The notes under the pieces are model-generated. The model was not told the origin of the DNA. It saw nothing but the letters and a program-made list of their open reading frames with translations, and ran no database searches. A stretch of 64,000 nucleotides of DNA, from assembly GCA_028873695.1 (NCBI GenBank), contig JAPPNU010000078.1:1-64000 (forward strand), written 5' to 3'. The stretch is from Gemmatimonadota bacterium (GTDB taxonomy: Bacteria > Latescibacterota > UBA2968 > GCA-2709665). A program made the position numbers and the translations under genes. Positions 27,696 to 36,635 of this stretch are shown here, piece by piece (within the stretch, counting starts at the first letter, position 1; each line of letters opens with the position of its first letter).

Positions 27696-28787
27696 TTACA
27701 GTGTACGCTCCCGCTCCTTCAGATGGACACTTCCGTTCATGCTCCGCAGCTTTACCACAACGTCGCTGCCGTTGCCGATGACGCCTTTGAGGCGTTTTCT
27801 CGATTGGCGCTCGGCGGCGACGGGAAAGTCACAGCGGACGCGCCCGTTGTTCGTTTTGGCGTCGATCCGGCCAGAGAAATCCGAACCAAGCGTCATTCTG
27901 ACGGCGCCGTTGTTGGTCGTGGCGGTGGCCGAAGCCGCGCAATCGTCTACCTCCAGATCGATCGACCCATTGGTAGTGAGAAAGGTCGCGGCATTGACGA
28001 GCCGTCCGATTTCCGCCCTGATCTTCCCGTTGACGGTCTGTGCTTTGAAGGGACCGGTATCACCCGCCAATGCCACGACGCCGTTTACGCTTTCGGCATC
28101 GATCGCGCCGTCGATTCCACGAACGCTGATCTTTCCATTCACGGTGCTCAGGCGCACAGACATGGCGCGCGGCGTTTCGATTTCGTAGTGAACAGCCAGA
28201 CTCACGCCGCCGGGCGGCCTGGGATGGTCGGCGGAAACGCGGAGAACGTCGCTCTCCTGCTCGGCGCGCACCTCGACTTCCCGATCGAACGCTTCTCTCG
28301 CTTCGCGTTGTCCGTGAACCGCTTTCCAGGCGCGGACGACGATCCTGTCGCCATCGGCGCTCCTGACTGAAATCGAGCCGTTGACGGTCCTGGCGTCGAT
28401 CGTCGCAATGCCCGTAGCGTCGAACGTCCATTCCTGCTGTTCCCCCGCCCGGCGTCTTCGCGCGCCTCTTTCCCATTCGTCGGACGCGTCGGCAACGGAG
28501 GATGTCGCCTTGTCGACCGCCTCGTTCACCATCTTGCCGATGTCCTGCCACCGGACCGAATCCATCGCTTTGGCCACCTCGTTCTCGATCTCTCTACCGA
28601 CTTCGCTGAATGCCTCCGTGAATTTGTCGAAGGGCCCTTTACTCCTGTCACGCCCACTCCCCTCCGTTTCAGATTCGTCATTCGGGCCGGACGGCTCGTC
28701 GAGCGCGCGCAATAACAGTTCGGCCTCATCGGGGTTGATCTTTCCCTCGGAGAGCATTTTGAGAATTTCCAGTCTTTCCGTACTCAT
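27696..28787 (-). CDS. DUF4097 beta-strand repeat protein with N-terminal SHOCT-like domain
   Basis: A 363-aa protein related to YvlB/LiaX-type DUF4097 adhesin-like proteins. Residues 1-30 (RLEILKMLSEGKINPDEAEL) are a SHOCT-like helical hairpin. Residues about 45-120 are charged and helical. From about 130 on it is a beta-solenoid-like repeat with recurring TVNGSISV, TVNGKISV, SVNGVVAL and TTNGSIDLEV strands. No signal peptide or TM segment is seen, so it is probably cytoplasmic or complexed. The frame is open far upstream, but ATG 28787 follows GGAGGAAA. It overlaps the DUF2089 gene by 4 bp. Confidence 0.8.
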   Translation of the reverse strand: MSTERLEILKMLSEGKINPDEAELLLRALDEPSGPNDESETEGSGRDRSKGPFDKFTEAFSEVGREIENEVAKAMDSVRWQDIGKMVNEAVDKATSSVADASDEWERGARRRRAGEQQEWTFDATGIATIDARTVNGSISVRSADGDRIVVRAWKAVHGQREAREAFDREVEVRAEQESDVLRVSADHPRPPGGVSLAVHYEIETPRAMSVRLSTVNGKISVRGIDGAIDAESVNGVVALAGDTGPFKAQTVNGKIRAEIGRLVNAATFLTTNGSIDLEVDDCAASATATTNNGAVRMTLGSDFSGRIDAKTNNGRVRCDFPVAAERQSRKRLKGVIGNGSDVVVKLRSMNGSVHLKERERTL

Positions 28788-29179
28788 CGCTGTTTCCTCC
28801 CAAGTTGCTTGATCAGTTCGGCCGCTTCCGTTGCGGAAATCTCCCTTTTGTCGAGTTGCTTCAGGATTTCGCCGCGCTTTTCCGCCCGATCGTCTGCCGG
28901 GGACGGCTCCGCCCCCATTTCGTAGCCAAGCTCGGCGATGACCGCATTCAGCCGGTTGCGCACCGTAGGATAGGAGATTCCCAGTTCGCGTTCCATTTCC
29001 TTGATATTGCCCCGGTTCTTGACGAAAATCTCGATAAAGTCGAGGCCTTGCTGCTGCAGGCGACAGAAGGGACACGTCGAATACTGACTCTCGATTCTGG
29101 TGTGGCAGGTGTGACACTGCAAACCCGATATCGTCAATTCGCCGCCGCACGTCGGACATCTCTCCAATACTTTCCGCAC
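28784..29179 (-). CDS. DUF2089 family zinc-ribbon/HTH protein
   Basis: A 131-aa protein with four CxxC-type pairs near the N terminus (RCPTCGG, QCHTCHT, STCPFCR), a zinc ribbon. An HTH-like segment follows at about 55-85 (NIKEMERELGISYPTVRNRL). The C terminus (RGEILKQLDKREISATEAAE) is a SHOCT-like hairpin matching the N terminus of its neighbour. This is the DUF2089 arrangement, a probable transcription factor. First gene of a two-gene operon with a 4-bp ATGA overlap to the DUF4097 gene. Confidence 0.85.
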   Translation of the reverse strand: MRKVLERCPTCGGELTISGLQCHTCHTRIESQYSTCPFCRLQQQGLDFIEIFVKNRGNIKEMERELGISYPTVRNRLNAVIAELGYEMGAEPSPADDRAEKRGEILKQLDKREISATEAAELIKQLGRKQR

Positions 29180-29431
29180 GGTTGGGTTGCTCCTTTATTC
29201 AATAGGACTGCGTTAGGTCGACACTCGATCCAATGGACGAAATCCTCGCCCATCGGGGCGCGCGCAGACCACTCGTCGAGCAAAGTGACTTGCGCCGCTC
29301 CTGGCCGGGCGGTATCATGGATGTCGCTTTCCGCCATCGGAAACGGGTACTTTCGGTCGAAGACCCTGCCTTCGCCGCGTTCGGCCACTCGTTCATCCCT
29401 GAGTTGTGCCGTTCTTGCGGAACCAATCAGA

Positions 29432-29460
29432 AATATACCGTAGTAGTACTATATTGTCAA
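29432..29460 (-). promoter_or_regulatory. Candidate promoter for the DUF2089-DUF4097 operon
   Basis: Minus-strand TTGACA (29460-29455), 17-bp spacer, TATATT (29437-29432). It implies a leader of about 245 nt before the DUF2089 ATG, unusually long. The 29180-29665 gap holds no other supported gene; its right part (29430-29570) is very AT-rich. Confidence 0.5.
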
Positions 29461-29665
29461 TATTCATTTCCAATTTTGTTGATATTCGATATAAAGGATC
29501 GAAAATTTTAAATATATATGGAAAATATATGATTTACTTGAACTTGATTGGTTCGATAAATTGATGTCCCGATGTCGGTCAATTCCGAATCTCGCGGATC
29601 GGCGGTTCGGGTCGATATGAATCGCGACGTACCGTAGGGGTCACACACAAGGCGGCGGAAAGCCG

Positions 29666-30844
29666 ATGCCCTCTTACGATCTCGAATACGCGATGTTCTC
29701 CCGGGCGGAGATGGAGCGGCGCTATGCCCGCGCCCGTGAGGAAATGGACCGGCGCGGACTGGACGCGCTGTTCGTTACGGGCGAGGAGAACTTCCAATAC
29801 TTCACCGGCACGACGGCGAGCGCCGCCCTCCACGCGTCGCTGACCCGGCCGTCGGTCTTTGTCCTGCCCCTGGACGGAGAGCCGATCGTTGTCACGCAGG
29901 GACAGGACAACCTGGCGCTGGGGTCGTACGTCACGGACGTCCGAGGATACACGAATCTGTTCGAGTTTCCCAAGGCCGTCGTGATCCGGGCGTTACGGGA
30001 CGCGGGAGCGGCGGGGGGATCTGTGGGAGCCGAGTTAGGGCTGGAACAGCGGATGGGGATGCCTGCAGGCGCGTATCAGGACCTGACTTCGGCGTTGACG
30101 GATCTCACTTTCGTGGACGCAGCGGACGTCATTGTAAATTTGCGGATGGTGAAGTCGGAAGAAGAGATCGCGTATATCCGTCAGGCGGGAGAAGTGACGG
30201 CAAGAGCCCGCCAGAGGCTGTTCCGGGTGATTCGACCGGGCATGACGGAACGTGAGACCGCGCGCCTTTTGCGGCGGCTGATTCTGGAAGAGGGCGGCGA
30301 CGGGACGTCGTTTGTCATGCAGCTTCTGGGCATCCCGGGATCGCGAAACCCGTTCGGTTATGACAGACCGCTGGAAGCAGGCCAGGTTGTGGGTGTGGAT
30401 ACGGGCGCCCGCGTGGGGATGTATACAATCGACTATACGCGTTGGGGTGTCCTGGGCCCGGCCTCGGATGCGTTAAGGAGGATGTACGACGCGCTGCTGG
30501 AGGTGAACAGGAAGATGGCGGCGGCCCTGGGGCCCGGGGTGACGTGTGCCGAGATCTACCGCGTGGGGAACGAAGCGATCGACACGGCCTGTTCGAAGAC
30601 GGAAGGGCTGGAGCGATTCGGACCTTCCCGCATGGGCCACGGGCAGGGCATGTTAATTACCGAACCGCCGAGCATTCATCCTGAAGATCAGACGCCGCTG
30701 GCGCCGGGGATGGTTCTCAGCACCGAACCGGGATTATCCGCGGAAGGCGTTCAGATGCTGTGGGAGGATGTCTTCCTGATCACGGAGAACGGAAGTGTGC
30801 AGATCACCCTGGAGAGCGACGAGCTTCGCGAAATTCAGTCCTGA
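29666..30844 (+). CDS. M24 family metallopeptidase (Xaa-Pro peptidase/creatinase-like)
   Basis: A 392-aa two-domain pita-bread enzyme. The N-terminal creatinase-like domain is about 1-150. The catalytic domain supplies all five metal ligands: two Asp in VDTGARVGMYTIDYTR, His in MGHGQGMLITEPPS, Glu in LSTEPGLS and Glu in WEDVFLIT. It probably cleaves Xaa-Pro dipeptides or a related amide; creatinase-like activity is an alternative. It stands alone between repeat-bearing gaps. The ribosome binding site is modest (GGCGGAAAG). Confidence 0.88.
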   Translation: MPSYDLEYAMFSRAEMERRYARAREEMDRRGLDALFVTGEENFQYFTGTTASAALHASLTRPSVFVLPLDGEPIVVTQGQDNLALGSYVTDVRGYTNLFEFPKAVVIRALRDAGAAGGSVGAELGLEQRMGMPAGAYQDLTSALTDLTFVDAADVIVNLRMVKSEEEIAYIRQAGEVTARARQRLFRVIRPGMTERETARLLRRLILEEGGDGTSFVMQLLGIPGSRNPFGYDRPLEAGQVVGVDTGARVGMYTIDYTRWGVLGPASDALRRMYDALLEVNRKMAAALGPGVTCAEIYRVGNEAIDTACSKTEGLERFGPSRMGHGQGMLITEPPSIHPEDQTPLAPGMVLSTEPGLSAEGVQMLWEDVFLITENGSVQITLESDELREIQS

Positions 30845-30888
30845 ACCGTGGATGCCTGTTGATATTGTTGGCGTGATGGCTTAAAATT

Positions 30889-30943
30889 CAGCTATCAGCG
30901 GTCAGCTATCAGCCATCAGCTATCGGCTATCAGCCATCAGCCA
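30889..30943. repeat. Heptamer tandem repeat (CAGCYRT)n, second locus
   Basis: Seven full units plus a partial one: CAGCTAT, CAGCGGT, CAGCTAT, CAGCCAT, CAGCTAT, CGGCTAT, CAGCCAT, CAGCC. It is the same family as 5481-5514, 25 kb away. It is in the 268-bp gap after the M24 gene, which holds no supported gene. Confidence 0.8.
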
Positions 30944-31007
30944 AAGGCAAGACCTCCCCCCGGCCCCCTCTCCTAAAGGAAAGGGGGAGAAAAGTCAGAA
31001 AAGCAGC

Positions 31008-31029
31008 CTCACACGAAGACACAAAGAAG
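31008..31029. repeat. Dispersed intergenic motif, second copy
   Basis: CTCACACGAAGACACAAAG matches the copy at 7583-7611 over its first 15 bases and most of the rest. Intergenic, directly downstream of the heptamer array. Function unknown. Confidence 0.55.
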
Positions 31030-31112
31030 AGCAGTCAGTAGCAAACGGAGAGACCCAATACGGAAGACAGGACCGATTGTCAAATTGATGCCGGACATGT
31101 GGGAGCCGATCC

Positions 31113-32153
31113 ATGAAAGATGCTGCCTGGGCAAGCGTGATCGAAGACGAACGCAGGATCAAAATTGAAACCGCCGAACTCGAAGCCGCGATTCCGAAGC
31201 GGGACCCGAAGCAGTGGATGACGGGGATCGAAAAGGGTTCTTTCGTTGACAAGAGAACCGGATTCTCCGAAATCGGCGACGGGCTGATGGTGGTGGACTG
31301 GCTGATGGAGGCCGGCAGCGACGAATCGTATAGCGGCAGCGCGATTGCGGACGACGGCCACGGGCTGGGGCGATATCGCTGGTATGAGAACGAGTCGGAT
31401 CCCGACAGCAGGGAATACGCCGTCCTGGCCCACGGAAGCAGCCATCGCAAACGTATGATCGAGGGACCCCAGCTTTGCCACAGGATGAAGCCCGTCCAGC
31501 CCGATGTGATCCGTGGGAGGGACTTCATCGCTGTCAGGACCCGGTATCGTTTCGAATATGCGGCGCCGGGCCGCAACACGGGTTCCCAATGGACGCAGTT
31601 GATCGTATTTCCCAGAGGGGAGCGGTTCTTCGTGTTGATGGACCGGATCGAAAGCAGGAACGATTCCCCGGAGATGTTTCTCAGGAACGACACGCCCGGC
31701 TGCGTCCGGCATATGAGAGGGAATACGTTCAGCGAAATCTATCTCAGCTATCTGAGCGGTCCCAACGGTCTGCGTATCCCTTCGAGCGAGTTTTTCGATC
31801 CATTCCCTCCGGACCGGAAATTCGGATATCGACGCGACCTGAACAGAACACCCGGGCGTTTCATCCGGGCGTACCGCCTGCGGGACCCGGAAACGGGCGG
31901 CGACGGACCCTGGCTGGGCGGCCTTACGCTGGATCCTTCCGTCGTCTACGAGGCATGGTGCAGCCAGCGGCCGGGGGACATCATCGTCATGATCCTTGAA
32001 ATGCACGGCTTGCCTGTAAAGGCCGGCGATTCATTCAGCGCGGCGCATATCGTGGGCTACTTCGACAGCATCGAGGAAATGCACGCGGAATACGATCGCT
32101 ACGAGGGACACAAAAAACTGACGGTCGACGCATCCGGCTGGACGCTGGGTTAA
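31113..32153 (+). CDS. Conserved-looking hypothetical protein
   Basis: A 346-aa soluble protein that I do not recognise. Composition and codon use are those of a real gene, and GGGAG sits 8 nt before the ATG. It is beta-rich with Arg/Asp/Glu/Trp-rich stretches (WFENESD-like RYRWYENESDPDSREYAV; SQWTQLIVFPRGERFFVLMD). The latter hints at a beta-sandwich of the kind that acts on or binds sugars, but no catalytic motif is identifiable. No signal peptide. It stands between two repeat-rich gaps, with no operon partner. Confidence 0.6.
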   Translation: MKDAAWASVIEDERRIKIETAELEAAIPKRDPKQWMTGIEKGSFVDKRTGFSEIGDGLMVVDWLMEAGSDESYSGSAIADDGHGLGRYRWYENESDPDSREYAVLAHGSSHRKRMIEGPQLCHRMKPVQPDVIRGRDFIAVRTRYRFEYAAPGRNTGSQWTQLIVFPRGERFFVLMDRIESRNDSPEMFLRNDTPGCVRHMRGNTFSEIYLSYLSGPNGLRIPSSEFFDPFPPDRKFGYRRDLNRTPGRFIRAYRLRDPETGGDGPWLGGLTLDPSVVYEAWCSQRPGDIIVMILEMHGLPVKAGDSFSAAHIVGYFDSIEEMHAEYDRYEGHKKLTVDASGWTLG

Positions 32154-32182
32154 CCTCACTCATTCAAAAACCCAAACTTACA

Positions 32183-32334
32183 TGGATGGACAGGATAGGC
32201 AGGATAAAGGCCAAAACGGACCAGGATTAAGCAGGAATAAAACCCCAAGTGCAAGATCAACACCAGTCAGGATGAACAGGATTAGAAGCCAAAAGCAGGA
32301 TCAAGACCGACCGGGATGAACAGGATTAAAAGCC
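32183..32334. repeat. Degenerate dispersed repeats (GATGAACAGGATTARAAGCC)
   Basis: At least two close copies, GATGAACAGGATTAGAAGCC (32271-32290) and GATGAACAGGATTAAAAGCC (32315-32334), plus a diverged copy at 32183-32210. They occupy the gap before the Kelch-like gene and run into its apparent 5-prime reading frame. A related sequence occurs in reverse at about 6954-6979. Non-coding dispersed repeat. Confidence 0.7.
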
Positions 32335-32429
32335 AGGAGCAGATTCTAAATCTGATGCAGAAAAAGGCCGGGAGCAGGACAGAAAGCCGAGAGCAGAGGC
32401 GAGTGCTTACTTTTACGGGAGAAACCGAT

Positions 32430-33371
32430 ATGGGCAATGTGGTGAAGGGCCCCGACTGGGTTTGCGTGACCGAGAAGGCGGCATGGCAGGCGCGGGACTC
32501 GCAGGGGGAGATGGTGTGGGACGGACATATGTGGATTTTTGGCGGCTGGTTCACCCCGCAGACGCCCAATCCGCGAGACGTCTGGAAGTCGTCCGACGGG
32601 GTGAACTGGACCCGAACCGTGGAGGTTGCGCCCTGGGAGCACGGAGACCTTCCGGCGACCATGCCGTTCAAAGACCGGATATGGCTGATGGGGGGACGGA
32701 AGCTGCCCGGCGCGGAGAATACGAACACGGTATGGTCGTCGCCCGACGGCGCCGAGTGGGTCCTGGAAACGGACGATCCGGGGTGGTGCCCCAGAGTATC
32801 GCCGTCGTTCGTCGTGTTCAGGGACCGGATGTGGATCATGGGCGGGACCGAAAATTTCTATCAGGACGATGACACGAACCTCAAGAACGACGTCTGGTCC
32901 ACCGCCGACGGCAGGAACTGGAAGTGCGAGGTCGAGCACGCGGCATGGTCGAAGCGCACGCACGCTCAGGCCGTCGTCTTTCAGAACAAAATCTGGATCA
33001 TGGGCGGCGGCGCGTGGCAGCCTGAAACTATCCCGCTCAACGACGTATGGTGCTCCGAAGACGGCGCGAACTGGACGCAGGTAACGGCCGGGGCGCCCTG
33101 GAAGAAGCGCATGTGGTTTTCCCTCGTCGTCTACCGGGACCATATGTGGGTCCTGGGCGGATGGTCCCGAAAGGACGGCGACTTCGGTGACGTCTGGTAC
33201 TCGAAGGACGGCGCCAACTGGACGGAACTCAAGTCCGACGTGATCTGGACAAATCGGCACGAGCATTCGGCCTATGTCTTCAAGGACAGAATCTGGCTGG
33301 CCGGCGGGCATGCCCGGCCTCTGAACAGCGAAGTCTGGTCCCTGGAACTCCCCCCGGACTGGCAGGGGTGA
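32430..33371 (+). CDS. Kelch-like beta-propeller protein
   Basis: A 313-aa protein of about six repeats, each with an (R/K)IWIMGG-type strand and a DVW(S/K)S-DG-NWT strand, for example DRIWLMGG, DRMWIMGG, NKIWIMGGG, DHMWVLGGW and DRIWLAGG. This is the Kelch/galactose-oxidase-propeller pattern. The frame opens at 32316 inside a dispersed repeat, but ATG 32430 has GGGAGA 7 nt upstream and marks the start of protein-like sequence. No signal peptide or enzyme domain. Likely a binding scaffold; partner unknown. Confidence 0.8.
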   Translation: MGNVVKGPDWVCVTEKAAWQARDSQGEMVWDGHMWIFGGWFTPQTPNPRDVWKSSDGVNWTRTVEVAPWEHGDLPATMPFKDRIWLMGGRKLPGAENTNTVWSSPDGAEWVLETDDPGWCPRVSPSFVVFRDRMWIMGGTENFYQDDDTNLKNDVWSTADGRNWKCEVEHAAWSKRTHAQAVVFQNKIWIMGGGAWQPETIPLNDVWCSEDGANWTQVTAGAPWKKRMWFSLVVYRDHMWVLGGWSRKDGDFGDVWYSKDGANWTELKSDVIWTNRHEHSAYVFKDRIWLAGGHARPLNSEVWSLELPPDWQG

Positions 33372-33443
33372 ACGGCAAGCCCCGGCGTCGCCGCTACGCC
33401 GGCGGGTTTCCGGGGTGAAGTCGCAATCGGGAGGAATCTCAAT

Positions 33444-34631
33444 ATGAAAATCAAGTCCATCCGCGCCGTAAACGTGGATTTTCCCGATACGTACGGACGC
33501 GCGAAGCCCGGCGCCGCGGAATACAAGACCGCGCGTCGTCCGTCCTGGACCGCGCAGGGCCCGGTTGCCAATCCCATGACGCGGTATCCTCGGTACGCCG
33601 CGTTCCGTCCCTCCTGGTTACCGAACTGGGGCGGCTTCGGCTGCGTCGTCGAAGCGGAAGACGGGACCCTGGGTTTTGCCAGCGCCAGTCACGGGTGCCC
33701 CGTGGCGGCCATCATCGACGATTTGCTTGGTCCGCGCCTTGTAGGCGAGTCCTGCCTGGCTACCGAAAAGTGCTACGATATGATGGTGCGGATGGGGGCC
33801 TCGTACGGCGCCACCGGCCTGCATGCCTACGCCGTGAGCGCCATCGACCTCGCGCTCTGGGACCTGAAGGGAAAACTGCTGGACAGGCCGGTGTACGAGC
33901 TTCTGGGCGGGCCGGCGCGCGACGAGATGTTCTGCTACGCCACGGGCGGCGACGCCGACTGGTACCTGGAACTGGGATTCGAAGCCATCAAGCTGCCGTG
34001 CCCGTACGGACCGGCGGACGGGCTGGATGGCCTGAAGAAAAACGTGGATCTTGTGGCGGGCACGCGAGACCTCGCGGGCGACAGCGTGGAACTCATGCTG
34101 GATTGCTGGATGGCATTCGACGTGGAGTACGCCGTTCGCCTTGCGGAAGAACTGCGACCGAGCAAACTCAAGTGGATGGAGGAGATGCTCCGCTCGGAGG
34201 ATCTCGACGCCCATGCCGAATTGCGCCGCCGGCTTCCCTGGGCGACCCTGGCCACGGGAGAGCACTGGTATACGACCGTTCCCTTCCAGCACGCGGCAAG
34301 CCGCCACCTCCTGGACATCTTCCAGCCGGACATCAACTGGGTGGGCGGGATGACCGCGATCGTCAAGATCTGCGCGATCGCCGAGGCGGCCGGCATATCG
34401 GTCATTCCCCACGGCGGCGGCAATACGCCGTACGGGCAGCACGTCTGTTACGCGATGCCGGCAATCCCGTGGACAGAATGTTACATCGCCAGCCCGCCGG
34501 GCGTCGACCCTGACGAAGCCGCGCGGCCTCCCGGCGTTGCCGCACCCCGGAGCGGACGTATGAAGCCGCTGGACGGGCCGGGGTTCGGAGTGGAAGTCAC
34601 GGAAGCGCAGGTGTCGGCGTTCGAATATTAG
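33444..34631 (+). CDS. Enolase-superfamily (mandelate racemase family) dehydratase, L-rhamnonate dehydratase-like
   Basis: A 395-aa MR/MLE-type enzyme. The capping-domain loop (RYAAFRPSWLPNWGGFGCVV) and the barrel motif LMLDCWMAFDVEYAVRLAEE with Asp, KWMEE with Glu and TGEHWYT with Glu-His fit acid-sugar dehydratases. The closest remembered match is rhamnonate dehydratase, which shares DCWMS-DVNYA text. The likely reaction is dehydration of a sugar acid to a 2-keto-3-deoxy acid. GGGAGGA precedes the ATG. It follows the Kelch-like gene by 72 bp. Exact substrate uncertain. Confidence 0.82.
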   Translation: MKIKSIRAVNVDFPDTYGRAKPGAAEYKTARRPSWTAQGPVANPMTRYPRYAAFRPSWLPNWGGFGCVVEAEDGTLGFASASHGCPVAAIIDDLLGPRLVGESCLATEKCYDMMVRMGASYGATGLHAYAVSAIDLALWDLKGKLLDRPVYELLGGPARDEMFCYATGGDADWYLELGFEAIKLPCPYGPADGLDGLKKNVDLVAGTRDLAGDSVELMLDCWMAFDVEYAVRLAEELRPSKLKWMEEMLRSEDLDAHAELRRRLPWATLATGEHWYTTVPFQHAASRHLLDIFQPDINWVGGMTAIVKICAIAEAAGISVIPHGGGNTPYGQHVCYAMPAIPWTECYIASPPGVDPDEAARPPGVAAPRSGRMKPLDGPGFGVEVTEAQVSAFEY

Positions 34632-34723
34632 TCGGACGGGAAGGGCGCCGGACTGCGGCGAATTCCGTCGACAGCAGTGGGCTGGGGTGTCATTTTTCCG
34701 CTTACCATCAGAGAGGTCTGCCT

Positions 34724-36484
34724 ATGATCGTCAGAGCGGGCACGATTAGGCTGAATGTATGGGTTGTCGCGGCCGTACTGGCCGCCGCCGCACTGGCGAT
34801 GTTCAACGGCATCGTTAACCCCTCGCGGGCGACGGCGGAGACCGCCGTCGACCCGGCAATCGCGAGGTGCTGGCGGTCGGCAGGTCCGGACTGTGTCTCG
34901 CGGCTGACGCTCCAGGCCGCAAAGGCGTTCGTCGCGAGATCCGATTGGGAATTGGAAATACGCTCCGGGGCGTTTGCCGCTGGCGCGTCGGCGCTTGCCC
35001 TTGCCGGCAATGCAGCGGAAGCCAGGGAAAACTTCGCGCTCGCGGCGGCAACGGCCAGGAAGGTGAACAGCGGATATACGCGCGCCCGGGCGTTGCGCAA
35101 TGTCGCGCGAGTTCAGGCTGAGGCGGGGGACCTCGATTCCGCGCGCGCGACAGCCAGGTCGATTGGAGACGTTCAGGGTCGGGTCGATGCGCTGGTCGGC
35201 GTGGCGTCCGCATCGGCCGGAAAAGGGGACCTCGGAGCCGCCCTGGAGAGTTTCCGCATCGCCGTCACGGCTGCCCGTTCGAATGGAACAGGCGATCGTC
35301 GCGCGCGAAGTCTAAGCAGGGTCGCCCGTGCCCAGGCGGCGGTGGGATACACGGCTTCCGCCCGCGCGACAGCCAGGTCGATTGACGATATTCAGGTTCG
35401 GATCGATGCGTTGGCCGGTGTGGCGTCGACGTTGGCGCAGCAGGGCAGGAGCGAAGACGCCATGGCGTTCTTCGATCTGGCGGTTGCGGACGCCGGTTCT
35501 ATCATGGACGGATACCGGCGGGCAATCGCGATCGGAAAGGTCGCCTGGGCCCGGGCGGAGGCGGGAGACGAACCGGGCGCTCGCAGGGCGCTTGACAAGG
35601 CGCTGCAGGCCGGGGGAGAGGGGATGGACGTCTACAGCGCCGGGGCGACGATTGTGTCGCTTGCCGACGTCGATCCCTATGTCCTCATTCAGATCGCCGG
35701 GGCCCAGATGAAGGTCGAGGACCTGAATGGCGCCAGGAAGACCCTGGACAGGGCCTATCAATCGGTTATTGAAGATGCGTCGCCGTCAGCGGTGAAGTGG
35801 TTGTTCAACATCGCTTCGGCGCAAACGGCGGCTGGAGATGCCGGCGGCGCCACGCGGACCATTGACACGGCCAGAAAGCGCCTCATGTCGGCCGGCGATG
35901 ACGAACTTGCTCAGAAACTCGTCAACCGTATCGCGGCGGACCAGCTCGAGACGCTGCTCGAAATTGCCGTGTCTACAAATCCCGGGGATATCGAGGGAAA
36001 GAGAAATCTGGTCTATCACGTGGCGATGCGCCAGGCGCAGACGGGCGAGACCCGTCGCAGCATGCACCATGCAGGAATGATCGACCGGGTATCCAGGCGG
36101 GACGCCGTATTGAGGGAAATCGTAACAGCCCAGGCCAAGGCCGGACGGTTCACGGAGGCCGCCGCAACCGCCGGGGCCATAAAGGATTCTAACAAGAGAA
36201 TACGCGCGCTGGCGGAGATCGCGCTGGCGCAGACACAATCCGGCGACCTCTCAGGATCCCGCAGGACGCTCGGATCGACCGCCCGGGAACTGACCGGATC
36301 GGGAGCGGCGGGGATCACCACGTGGACCTGGACGGACCTTGCCGGGGCGCAGGTCGCGGCACGTCAGACGGGTGAAGCAAAAGAGACCCTGCGGGCTGCC
36401 CTCTTGAAACTCAGGTCGGCTTCCAACCTTGCCCGCGCCACCTGGCTCCCGGCAATACTGGACGTGACCCTGAAAATTAAGTAG
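34724..36484 (+). CDS. Secreted or anchored helical-repeat (TPR-like) protein
   Basis: A 586-aa protein. Residues about 10-32 (NVWVVAAVLAAAALAMFNGI) form a signal anchor or uncleaved signal peptide; the rest would be exported. It consists of roughly 36-residue Ala-rich helical repeats with recurring ARATARSI-D and AQ-AG phrases. The block around residues 135-165 is repeated at 73-residue spacing, and 22 bp are identical at DNA level (35144-35165 and 35363-35384). GAGAGG is 8 nt before the ATG. Probably a solenoid scaffold; partner unknown. Confidence 0.7.
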   Translation: MIVRAGTIRLNVWVVAAVLAAAALAMFNGIVNPSRATAETAVDPAIARCWRSAGPDCVSRLTLQAAKAFVARSDWELEIRSGAFAAGASALALAGNAAEARENFALAAATARKVNSGYTRARALRNVARVQAEAGDLDSARATARSIGDVQGRVDALVGVASASAGKGDLGAALESFRIAVTAARSNGTGDRRARSLSRVARAQAAVGYTASARATARSIDDIQVRIDALAGVASTLAQQGRSEDAMAFFDLAVADAGSIMDGYRRAIAIGKVAWARAEAGDEPGARRALDKALQAGGEGMDVYSAGATIVSLADVDPYVLIQIAGAQMKVEDLNGARKTLDRAYQSVIEDASPSAVKWLFNIASAQTAAGDAGGATRTIDTARKRLMSAGDDELAQKLVNRIAADQLETLLEIAVSTNPGDIEGKRNLVYHVAMRQAQTGETRRSMHHAGMIDRVSRRDAVLREIVTAQAKAGRFTEAAATAGAIKDSNKRIRALAEIALAQTQSGDLSGSRRTLGSTARELTGSGAAGITTWTWTDLAGAQVAARQTGEAKETLRAALLKLRSASNLARATWLPAILDVTLKIK

Positions 36485-36581
36485 AAAACCACGCGAGGAC
36501 GGAGATCCCGGTCGTAGCGTCAACCGTTCGTTCGCGCGGCCTTTCGCGAGTTTCGGTTCGCAGCGCGTTCCGAAAAAACAT

Positions 36582-36611
36582 AAACGGACGCCGACTCATC
36601 GGCGTCCGTTT
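36582..36611 (-). terminator. Intrinsic terminator of the cold-shock gene
   Basis: A perfect 13-bp stem AAACGGACGCCGA/TCGGCGTCCGTTT with a 4-nt loop, followed on the minus strand by ATGTTTTTT. It lies 24 bp after the cold-shock stop codon. There is no T-run on the plus side, so it serves the minus strand. Confidence 0.9.
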
Positions 36612-36635
36612 GTATGTACAACAGTTCCGTTTACC

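Noticed and set aside
29134-29388. 84-aa minus-strand frame before DUF2089
   Set aside because: Overlaps the DUF2089 start by 46 bp, has no family text and no ribosome binding site; probably leader sequence.
30889-30943. CRISPR array
   Set aside because: Units are 7 nt, contiguous and without spacers, and no cas genes are present.
32316-32429. N-terminal extension of the Kelch-like protein
   Set aside because: These 38 codons are translated from a dispersed intergenic repeat; the ribosome binding site supports ATG 32430.
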